Assembly (NCBI GenBank): GCA_963818505.1
Contig: CAWFSJ010000001.1
Location: 558,001-622,000 of the forward strand
Direction: 5' to 3'
DNA length: 64,000 bases
DNA from: JADKAV01 sp963818505
GTDB lineage: Bacteria > Actinomycetota > Actinomycetes > S36-B12 > UBA10799
Positions within the stretch are counted from its first letter, which is position 1. Every line of letters starts with the position of its first letter. Positions 58,471 to 64,000 of the stretch are shown piece by piece. The notes below the pieces were generated by a model. It searched no databases. It was not told the origin of the DNA and saw nothing but the letters and a program-made list of their open reading frames with translations. Both the position numbers and the translations under genes were made by a program.

Positions 58471-59265
58471 TCAGCTGCCGTCGGCGGGCTTGGCCGCGGG
58501 GGCATCGGTGGGTGTGGCCTCAACTGCCGGTGTCGACGGTGCCTCCACTGCTGCGGGTGCAGACCCGCCGGTGAGTTCGGCCTTCATCGCTGCCAGGGTG
58601 TCCTCCACCTCCGAGGTGCTGGCCATCCGCTCCAGTTCAGCTGTGATCGAGTCCTTGCTGGTCCCCGTGGCGTCGTCAAGGGCACCGGAGGCCATCAACT
58701 CATCGATAGCGCCTGCCCGAGCCTGCATCGATTGGGTCTTGTCCTCGGCACGCTGGATGGCCATGCCCACGTCGCCGAGTTCCTCGGAGATCCCTGAGAA
58801 CGCCTCGTTGATCTTCGTCTGCGCCTCGGCCGCGGAGTAGGTGGCCTTGATGGTCTCCTTCTTGGTGCGGAAGGCCTCGACCTTGGCCTGCAGACGCTGG
58901 GAGGCCGCTGTGAGCTTCTCCTCCTGGTCCTGCAGGGTGGCCAACTGGGTGTGCAGATCGTCCAACTGGCTTGTGAGACCGCTGCGCCGGGTCAACGCCT
59001 CGCGCGCGAGATCCTCGCGACCACCGGCCAGGGCTGCCTTGGCTTGCCCCTCCAGTTTCGCGGACTGCTGATCCAACTGGCCGATCTGCAGTTCCAGTCG
59101 CTTGCGGGAGGTAGCCACATCGGCCACTCCGCGCCGGACCTTCTGCAGGAGGTCCAGTTGCTTCTCGTAGGAGTAGTCGAGGGTCTCCCGCGGATCCTCC
59201 GCCTTGTCCAAAGCCTTGTTGGCCTTCGACTTGAAGATCATCGTGAAGCGCTGCCACATCCCCAT
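58471..59265 (-). CDS. pspA: PspA/IM30 family protein
   Basis: 264 residues, mainly coiled coil. It binds stressed membranes and forms ESCRT-III-like rods. N-terminal amphipathic MGMWQRFTMIFKSKANKALD, coiled coil to about 220 with QLDLLQKVRRGVADVATSRKR and LASTLQDQEEKLTAASQRL-like segments, then an acidic/Pro/Ala tail with EAPSTPAVEATPTDAP. ATG 59265 after AAGGGAA. First gene of the psp operon; 80 nt to the divergent DUF3043 gene contains its promoter. Confidence 0.93.
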   Translation of the reverse strand: MGMWQRFTMIFKSKANKALDKAEDPRETLDYSYEKQLDLLQKVRRGVADVATSRKRLELQIGQLDQQSAKLEGQAKAALAGGREDLAREALTRRSGLTSQLDDLHTQLATLQDQEEKLTAASQRLQAKVEAFRTKKETIKATYSAAEAQTKINEAFSGISEELGDVGMAIQRAEDKTQSMQARAGAIDELMASGALDDATGTSKDSITAELERMASTSEVEDTLAAMKAELTGGSAPAAVEAPSTPAVEATPTDAPAAKPADGS

Positions 59266-59345
59266 CGGGTGTTCCCTTCCGTAAGTACTCGTGAGCAAGC
59301 CTAGGGGGTAAGGCCGACAACGCGCATCCGTCGTACAGTGAAGCG

Positions 59346-59975
59346 GTGTTCGGTTTGGGCAAAAAGGATGATCAACCCCCGGTTGTGGTCGACGAGTCGG
59401 CGTCGAATGCGCACGACGTGCCCGCAGGCCAGTCCAGTAAGGGTCGGCCCACGCCCACTCGCAAGGAGGCCGAAGAGGCCCGCCGGCAGGCCTTGAAGGG
59501 ACCAACCGACTCCAAGGCCCGCCGCAAGATGGAGCGGGAACAGGAACGCGCCTCACGAATGGCTGCCCGGGATGCCCTCATGGCTGGAGACGAGCGCGCC
59601 CTCCCGCCGCGTGACGCCGGGCCGGTGAAGCGCTTCGTGCGTGACTACATCGACCGTCGCAGGACCCTGGCCGAGTTCTTCATCCCCCTGGCCGTCGTCG
59701 TGCTGATCATCGGTCTGTTCCGCAATCCCCAGATCCAGGTCGTTGTGTCGTTCGTGTGGTTCCTGATGCTGGCGTTGCTCGTCGTCGACATGACGATCCT
59801 GCTCGTACGCCTGAGCTCACAGTTGAAGAAGCAGTTCCCGGATCCTGCCGAGCGCAAGGGGGCGATGTTCTACGGCGGGATGCGCGCGCTGCAGATCCGC
59901 CGCCTGCGACTTCCTCCCCCCAAGATCCGGCCTGGGGGCCGGCCCGTGGAACCCAAGACCAAGAAGCGCGGGTAG
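59346..59975 (+). CDS. DUF3043 domain membrane protein
   Basis: 209 residues. A charged N-terminal half (TPTRKEAEEARRQALKGPTD, KARRKMEREQERASRMAARD) precedes RFVRDYIDRRRTLAEFFIPL and two membrane helices. DUF3043 proteins are common in actinobacteria, of unknown function. GTG start; divergent from pspA. Perhaps connected with envelope maintenance by position, but the evidence is only context. Confidence 0.85.
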   Translation: MFGLGKKDDQPPVVVDESASNAHDVPAGQSSKGRPTPTRKEAEEARRQALKGPTDSKARRKMEREQERASRMAARDALMAGDERALPPRDAGPVKRFVRDYIDRRRTLAEFFIPLAVVVLIIGLFRNPQIQVVVSFVWFLMLALLVVDMTILLVRLSSQLKKQFPDPAERKGAMFYGGMRALQIRRLRLPPPKIRPGGRPVEPKTKKRG

Positions 59976-60026
59976 TCGTTTCTTCGCAGGGTAGGGCTTG
60001 ACTCGGGGAATCAGAAAGGATTCGAA

Positions 60027-61025
60027 ATGCATCACCGCCACTTGGGCGCCAGCGGCCTGATGGTCAGCGAGATGGCTTTCGGCAACTGGATCACCCACGC
60101 GAATCAGGTGGCCGAGGACGAGGCCATCGCCTGTGTCAACGCTGCTCTCGACGCGGGCATCACGACCTTCGACACCGCAGACATCTACGCGGCGACGAAA
60201 GCCGAGGAGGTGCTGGGCAAGGCGTTGAAGGGCCAGCGGCGCGAGGGTCTGGAGATCTTCACGAAGGTGTATTGGCCGACCGGCCCGGGGATGAACGACC
60301 GGGGCCTGTCGCGCAAACACATCTTGGAGTCCTGCGAAGGCTCGCTGCGCCGGCTAGGCGTCGACTACATCGACTTGTACCAGGCCCACCGTTACGACTT
60401 CGAGACCCCGCTCGAGGAGACCCTGCGGGCGTTCGACGACCTGGTCCGATCAGGCAAGGTCCTCTACGTCGGGGTCTCTGAGTGGACTGCCGGGCAGATA
60501 AGCGACGCGGTGCGGATCGCTGAGCAGATGGGCTTCGACCGGATCGTGTCCAACCAACCCCAGTACAGCGCCCTGTACCGAGTGATCGAGGCCGAGGTGA
60601 TCCCCACCAGCCTCATGCACGGCATCGGTCAGATCGTATGGTCCCCCTTGGCCCAGGGTGTTCTGACCGGCAAGTACAAGCCAGGGCAGACACCACCGTT
60701 CGGGTCCCGTGCCACTGACCCCATGGGATCCAACTTCATCAAGCGACTCATGGCCGATGAGATCCTGACCGCCGTGGCAGGTCTGGAACCGATCGCGGCC
60801 GACCATGGCCTGTCCATGGCCCAACTCGGGCTCGCCTGGGTGCTTCAGAACAAGGCGGTGAGTGCGGCGATCATCGGTGCCACAAGACCCGAACAGATCG
60901 CGGACAACGTCAAAGCTTCCGGGGTGGTTCTGGACGACGCGACCATGGCCGCGATCGACGTCGTCCTCGGCGATGTGACCTTCCGCGATCCCTCGCTCAC
61001 GAAGTCACCCGAGGTCCGGCCATGA
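60027..61025 (+). CDS. aldo/keto reductase
   Basis: 332 residues, TIM barrel NADPH oxidoreductase. Catalytic tetrad: Asp in TTFDTADIYAATKAEEVLG, Tyr in the same stretch (ADIY), Lys in FTKVYWP, His in YQAHRYD. The voltage-gated K+-channel beta-subunit type pattern (VGVSEWTAGQISDAVRIAEQ, QPQYSALYRVIEAEV) places it in AKR6/AKR11-like groups. ATG start with an AAAGGA box. It overlaps the small gene at 61022 (ATGA). Substrate unknown. Confidence 0.92.
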   Translation: MHHRHLGASGLMVSEMAFGNWITHANQVAEDEAIACVNAALDAGITTFDTADIYAATKAEEVLGKALKGQRREGLEIFTKVYWPTGPGMNDRGLSRKHILESCEGSLRRLGVDYIDLYQAHRYDFETPLEETLRAFDDLVRSGKVLYVGVSEWTAGQISDAVRIAEQMGFDRIVSNQPQYSALYRVIEAEVIPTSLMHGIGQIVWSPLAQGVLTGKYKPGQTPPFGSRATDPMGSNFIKRLMADEILTAVAGLEPIAADHGLSMAQLGLAWVLQNKAVSAAIIGATRPEQIADNVKASGVVLDDATMAAIDVVLGDVTFRDPSLTKSPEVRP

Positions 61026-61204
61026 GTTACTCCTGGCGCTACTCCACTGGCGACACTTCCTCCGAGTTCCCGACACAGGCCGATGCGGAGACCTGGATCG
61101 GGGAGGTCTGGGCCGATCTGCTGCAGACCGGGGTCGAGGAGGTCAGTCTGCTGGAGGCCGACCGGATCGTGTACGGACCGATGAGCCTGCGTCCGGCGAC
61201 CTGA
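61022..61204 (+). CDS. small hypothetical protein coupled to aldo/keto reductase
   Basis: 60 residues. SYSWRYSTGDTSSEFPTQAD then ETWIGEVWADLLQTGVEEVS, beta-strand and helix pattern; ends SLRPAT. Many actinobacteria have a similar short protein (SPOR- or WGR-like size), but I cannot name a family. Start ATG overlaps the reductase stop. Likely a real gene from coupling and coding bias. Confidence 0.65.
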   Translation: MSYSWRYSTGDTSSEFPTQADAETWIGEVWADLLQTGVEEVSLLEADRIVYGPMSLRPAT

Positions 61205-61226
61205 GCCCCGGTGCGACCATTGATGT

Positions 61227-61544
61227 ATGGGGATCACCAGTAGTGCGCTGAGTAAGGCGCAGGCCGCAGTTTCCAAGTCCAAGGCCGAGGTCGATGACCT
61301 AGAAGCCGATCTGGCCAGCGCCAAGAGCCGGTTGAAGTGGGTGCAGACCGGCGATTCGGCCGTGGACAAGATCACCGAGCCGTTCGCAGACAAAGCAGGC
61401 ATCGTGCGACAGCGAACTGAGGCAGCGGTTTCGTCCGCCAAGGCAGACGTAGACGAAATCAGCGCCAAACTCGAGGCGGCCAAGACCAAGTACGAACTTT
61501 CGCTCAAGGCCCTCAACGCCCTGCGCAACCTGACTGAGGACTGA
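61227..61544 (+). CDS. small coiled-coil protein
   Basis: 105 residues, Ala/Lys/Glu-rich coiled coil: SKAQAAVSKSKAEVDDLEAD at about 9-28, RTEAAVSSAKADVDEISAKL at about 63-82. No signal peptide, no membrane segment. ATG start 23 nt after the previous stop with no clear ribosome-binding site. The helical content with Ser/Ala repeats could support membrane or filament association. Function unknown. Confidence 0.68.
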   Translation: MGITSSALSKAQAAVSKSKAEVDDLEADLASAKSRLKWVQTGDSAVDKITEPFADKAGIVRQRTEAAVSSAKADVDEISAKLEAAKTKYELSLKALNALRNLTED

Positions 61545-61596
61545 GCCCGCCGCGGTTGCGTGAACCCGGGTGCTGTGTAATCCCCCCCACCTGCTT

Positions 61597-61720
61597 GACT
61601 GGACGTGGGGCACCCGCCCCAGCGTTACAAGTGAAATCCAGGGGAAGTCCGGTGCGAGTCCGGCGCTGTCCCGCAACCGTGTTCCCACCGTCCGGTGGGA
61701 GAGTCGGAGCACCTGGCACT
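61597..61720 (+). ncRNA. cobalamin (AdoCbl) riboswitch
   Basis: The B12 box region spans 61646-61680, with the core AGTCCGGTGCGAGTCCGGCG followed by CTGTCCCGCAACCGT. The GGAGAGTCGGAGCACCTGG half (61697-61715) closes the junction; CCAGG (61638-61642) pairs with CCTGG (61712-61716). A side hairpin TCCCACCG/CGGTGGGA at 61683-61700 fits the variable arm. An upstream stem TGGGGC/GCCCCA (61606-61621) may be extra or P1. It lies about 90 nt before the next start. Ligand binding should reduce expression of the downstream transport genes. Confidence 0.9.
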
Positions 61721-61777
61721 TGGAAGCGGCCCGATTCTGTCGAGGTTACGGACGGCCGATGCACCCACGCGTGCCTT

Positions 61778-61804
61778 GGTCCGTGCGGACCGCTGTATGA
61801 GGAG
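61778..61804 (+). promoter_or_regulatory. expression-platform hairpin and ribosome-binding site
   Basis: GGTCCG (61778-61783), TG, CGGACC (61786-61791): a 6-bp stem just before GAGGAG (61799-61804), the ribosome-binding site of the GTG at 61810. A kissing or alternative pairing with the riboswitch is plausible for translational control; this is inference. Confidence 0.55.
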
Positions 61805-61809
61805 AACGC

Positions 61810-62844
61810 GTGTTCGGTAAGTCACTAGTCACCATCGCCGCGATAGGCGGTTTGGTCATCACCGCCACCCCTGCGCTCGCGTCTGACAACGGCCTGTATG
61901 GCACGTCGGACCCGACCTTCGATGGGGTATACAGGCAATCGCTGTCGATCCTGGCCCTGCAGTCCGCTGGGCAGAAGGTACCGACCTCCGCGGTGCGCTG
62001 GCTCAAGGACCAACAGTGCGCAGACGGCGGCTTCATGGCCTACCGAGCGGATACCAAGACGCCCTGCCAGGCCCCCGACGCCGTCAACTACGCCGGCCAG
62101 GACTCCAACAGCACCGCCGTGGCCCTCGCGGCCCTCAAAGCCACCGGCAACACAGCGAAGGCACGCAAGGCCGCCTCGTGGCTGGCTGATCACCGCAACA
62201 CCGACGGTGGCTGGGCCTACTACCCCGCCCCCGGAGCCACGTCCGACACCAATTCCACAGCCCTGGCCTACGGGGCGTTGAAGTTGATGAAGCAGGCTCC
62301 CGGTGTTCAGTACCTGCGCAGCGTGCAGCTGCGTTGCGACGTCAAGAAGACCCAGAGGGGCGCCTTGGCCTTCGATCCATCCTTGCTGCAGGCCAACGAC
62401 AACTCCACCAGCCAGACTGCGTGGATGCTCGGGGGTGGGCTGGCCATCCCGTCCCCCGTCAAGATCGCCAAGGCCACGCCCGAGGTCAGCTGCAAGGGGC
62501 GCAACGCACCTTCGCTGCACCGATCGGCGCTCGCCTACCTCGGCAAGCGCATGGTTGCTGTGCGTGGCGACCTGCCCTACGGAGGCGGGTACCCAGGGAC
62601 CGACTACGCAGGGGCAGCGGCCGCCACATTGGCCTTGGCCAACGCCGGGGTCGGCCGTGATGCGGTGCGTCAAGGGACCTCCTTCCTCAACAAGAACGCC
62701 AGGATCTGGGTGCGGGCCAATGGTGACGACTCCCCCGGGTCGCTGGCCATGCTGCTGCTGGTCGCCGATGCCGCTGGACAGAACCCGCGCACGTTCGGCG
62801 GTATGAACCTGCCCAAGCGATTGGCCAAGACTGCGAACCGATGA
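61810..62844 (+). CDS. exported alpha/alpha-toroid protein (prenyltransferase/squalene oxidase repeat), intrinsic-factor-like
   Basis: 344 residues. Signal peptide MFGKSLVTIAAIGGLVITAT..PALAS (1-25). Repeats of a toroid fold: QSLSILALQSAG, AVRWLKDQQCADGGF, NSTAVALAALKATG, ASWLADHRNTDGGWAYY, SQTAWMLGGGLAI, TDYAGAAAATLALANAG. Three to four Cys (QQCADG, KTPCQAP, LRCDV, SCKGR) may form disulfides. The same fold binds B12 in transcobalamin and intrinsic factor. GTG start with GAGGAG. Behind a cobalamin riboswitch and before an EcfT-like gene: a B12-binding role is inferred. Confidence 0.83.
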   Translation: MFGKSLVTIAAIGGLVITATPALASDNGLYGTSDPTFDGVYRQSLSILALQSAGQKVPTSAVRWLKDQQCADGGFMAYRADTKTPCQAPDAVNYAGQDSNSTAVALAALKATGNTAKARKAASWLADHRNTDGGWAYYPAPGATSDTNSTALAYGALKLMKQAPGVQYLRSVQLRCDVKKTQRGALAFDPSLLQANDNSTSQTAWMLGGGLAIPSPVKIAKATPEVSCKGRNAPSLHRSALAYLGKRMVAVRGDLPYGGGYPGTDYAGAAAATLALANAGVGRDAVRQGTSFLNKNARIWVRANGDDSPGSLAMLLLVADAAGQNPRTFGGMNLPKRLAKTANR

Positions 62845-63650
62845 CGATGCGCGGGTACGCCGGGATCGGCGTGGTGGTCATGGCGACCATCGCGCTGACA
62901 CCGGTGCCTGCGCAATCGACGACCTACCGGTACTGGTCCTACTGGAACGGCGGTGACCAGTGGACCTACTCCAGCCGCGGACCTGCGTTCCAGGTCACAC
63001 CGGCCGACGGTGTCGAGGGCTGGCGGTTCGTGGTGTCGCCCAAAGACGGGTCGCAGGCCACTGCTCCGGCCAGCCCGAGCAGTTACGCGCAGCTGTGCCC
63101 CGGCCAACCAGATGCCCCCACGGGCAAGAAGCGAGTAGCCGTCGTCATCGACTCAGGACCATCGGGCATCGCCCCCGTTGGCGAGACCCCTCCGGCGCTG
63201 TCGGTCACCTGTGTCACCGCACCGACCGGCGAGACGGGGCTGCAGGTCCTGCAGCGCGTTGCGCGGTTGAGGTTCCATCCGAGTGGGCTGATCTGCGGGA
63301 TCGCCGGCTTCCCCGCAAGCGAATGCCCCGGACAGTCCGCGGGGCAGCAGGCCACGTCGAGTCCGCGCCCGAGCTCGACCCCCGGACGAGCGGGCACCGT
63401 GCCGGCTCCGGGTACCCCGCCGAGCAACCTTGACGAGCGGCCATCCGCGGCGCCGTCACGATCACCCAGCAGCACCACCGCCGCACCAGCCGCGGCCTCC
63501 GAAGCGCCCTCCGCCGTGGCCATGGAACTGCCCGAGGCACCACCGCCCGCGGACCAACCGCAGGTGCCACCGTGGGTGGCGGCCATTGGCGCGACCATGA
63601 TCGCCGTGCTGCTCGGACTGGCCCTGGCAATCCGCAGGGGACGCACATGA
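62841..63650 (+). CDS. exported SCO2322-like protein with C-terminal membrane anchor
   Basis: 269 residues. Signal peptide (1-24, ending ALTPVPAQS); then a beta-rich domain TTYRYWSYWNGGDQWTYSS (about 25-100), with WRFVVSPKDG; two Cys-bearing turns (YAQLCPGQPD, VTCVTAP, ICGIAGF, ECPGQS). A long Pro/Ser/Thr-rich linker (about 165-235) leads to one membrane helix VPPWVAAIGATMIAVLLGLALA and a basic tail. Probably presents or docks at the outer face of the transporter. Overlaps both neighbours by ATGA. ATG 62841; ATG 62847 is possible. Confidence 0.78.
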   Translation: MTMRGYAGIGVVVMATIALTPVPAQSTTYRYWSYWNGGDQWTYSSRGPAFQVTPADGVEGWRFVVSPKDGSQATAPASPSSYAQLCPGQPDAPTGKKRVAVVIDSGPSGIAPVGETPPALSVTCVTAPTGETGLQVLQRVARLRFHPSGLICGIAGFPASECPGQSAGQQATSSPRPSSTPGRAGTVPAPGTPPSNLDERPSAAPSRSPSSTTAAPAAASEAPSAVAMELPEAPPPADQPQVPPWVAAIGATMIAVLLGLALAIRRGRT

Positions 63651-64000
63651 ACACCCGCTGGTTGCACCCGGGAGCCTGGTGGCTCTGGGCCTTGGGTCTG
63701 GGCGCCGCCGCCACCCGCACGTCGAACCCCCTGCTTCTGGGCCTGATCGTGGGTGTGGCGACCCTTGTGGTGAGTGCCCGCCGGCCGCAGGCGCAATGGG
63801 CCGGGGCCTTCGCCGTCTTCGTGCGCCTCGGGTTGATCGTGATCGTGATCCGCATCCTCTTCGCCGTCCTCTTCGGGGTCAGGTTGGGAACCGAAGCCCT
63901 GTTCACGCTGCCCAGCCTGTCCCTTCCCGACTGGATGGCAGGTGTGACACTGGGCGGACCAGTGACCGCCGAGATGCTGGTGATCGCGGCCATCCAGGGG
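63647..64000 (+). CDS. ECF transporter transmembrane T subunit (EcfT/CbiQ-like), partial
   Basis: 118 codons to the right edge. ATG overlaps the preceding stop. Membrane segments with TRTSNPLLLGLIVGVATLVV, then LRLGLIVIVIRILFAVLFGV, LSLPDWMAGVTLGGPVTAEM; this is the N-terminal half of the T-component found with the preceding two genes in other actinobacteria, from memory. An ATPase and an S component should follow beyond the edge. Couples ATP hydrolysis to uptake; vitamin B12 is the inferred cargo. Confidence 0.83.
   Translation, partial: MNTRWLHPGAWWLWALGLGAAATRTSNPLLLGLIVGVATLVVSARRPQAQWAGAFAVFVRLGLIVIVIRILFAVLFGVRLGTEALFTLPSLSLPDWMAGVTLGGPVTAEMLVIAAIQG

Noticed and set aside
1..64000. tRNA or rRNA genes
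   Set aside because: All intergenic gaps over 60 nt were read on both strands by eye; none showed a cloverleaf with a TTCGA-type T loop. A covariance search could still find something missed.

Overview
The window looks like chromosomal DNA from a high-GC actinobacterium (Actinomycetota). The evidence is GC-rich codon use with many GTG starts, a mycobacterial-type bc1-aa3 respiratory branch (ctaE-qcrCAB, ctaC, ctaD, ctaF), mannolipid glycosyltransferases, F420-type oxidoreductase families, a LexA box of actinobacterial form, a PknB-type kinase with PASTA repeats, and a PspA/PspAA/HtpX/PspAB stress operon. From memory, the gene order from about 13 kb to 52 kb follows the Mycobacterium tuberculosis Rv2172-Rv2200 neighbourhood (metF, prenyl synthase, MptA/B, PknL, aroG, plsC, SRPBCC proteins, fadD15, pimB', NlpC/P60, exonuclease/UvrC-like, trpD, ctaE-qcrCAB). 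I cannot assign a genus. No tRNA, rRNA, CRISPR array or intact transposon was seen.

Layout. 1-2948: a LexA-boxed mutagenesis cassette on the minus strand (DUF6504, HEPN protein, DnaE2-type polymerase, cut by the left edge). 3053-6114: sugar transporter plus family 2 glycoside hydrolase. 6128-7105: luciferase-like oxidoreductase. 7344-20157: carotenoid genes in several blocks (CrtA-like oxygenase, CruF hydratase, glycosyltransferase, CrtI/CrtD-like desaturase, CrtE, CrtI, CrtB, heterodimeric lycopene cyclase), interleaved with a VanX-like dipeptidase, a CDP-alcohol transferase, MetF and an MptA/B mannosyltransferase. 20162-31167: FMN-binding protein, Ser/Thr kinase, DAHP synthase, acyltransferase, a hydrolase-fold protein, a TIGR00300 enzyme, a TetR-controlled membrane protein, ROK glucokinase and SRPBCC proteins. 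31320-43277: acyl-CoA ligase, two-component system, two mannosyltransferases, an NlpC/P60-like wall protein, a CoA transferase, an exonuclease/UvrC-like protein, TrpD and a receiver-like protein. 43460-52944: cytochrome bc1-aa3 genes, split by an array of palindromic repeats, an acetyltransferase and an L,D-transpeptidase. 53054-56659: sulfur, Fe-S and NAD genes (NifS-like, TusA-like, ErpA/HesB, NadA) plus Aat. 56666-59265: Psp envelope-stress operon. 61597-64000: a cobalamin riboswitch followed by a secreted alpha/alpha-toroid protein, a second exported protein and the start of an ECF transporter T subunit.

How the parts work together. The crt genes encode a route from isoprenyl diphosphates through phytoene and lycopene to a probably monocyclic carotenoid whose open end is hydrated, oxygenated and glycosylated. 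CtaE/QcrCAB/CtaCDF form the electron chain from menaquinol to oxygen. The last module is best read as a vitamin B12-regulated uptake system.

The most unusual items are: a family of 68-bp interrupted palindromes (five copies, three in a 143-bp tandem array); the B12-riboswitch module with an intrinsic-factor-like fold protein; the CrtA-CruF-glycosyltransferase block; four enzyme-fold proteins whose key catalytic residue is replaced (alpha/beta hydrolase Ser to Ala, NlpC/P60 Cys to Ser, NifS-like Lys missing, kinase HRD to HGD); and tail-to-tail overlaps at six of the thirteen convergent gene pairs.
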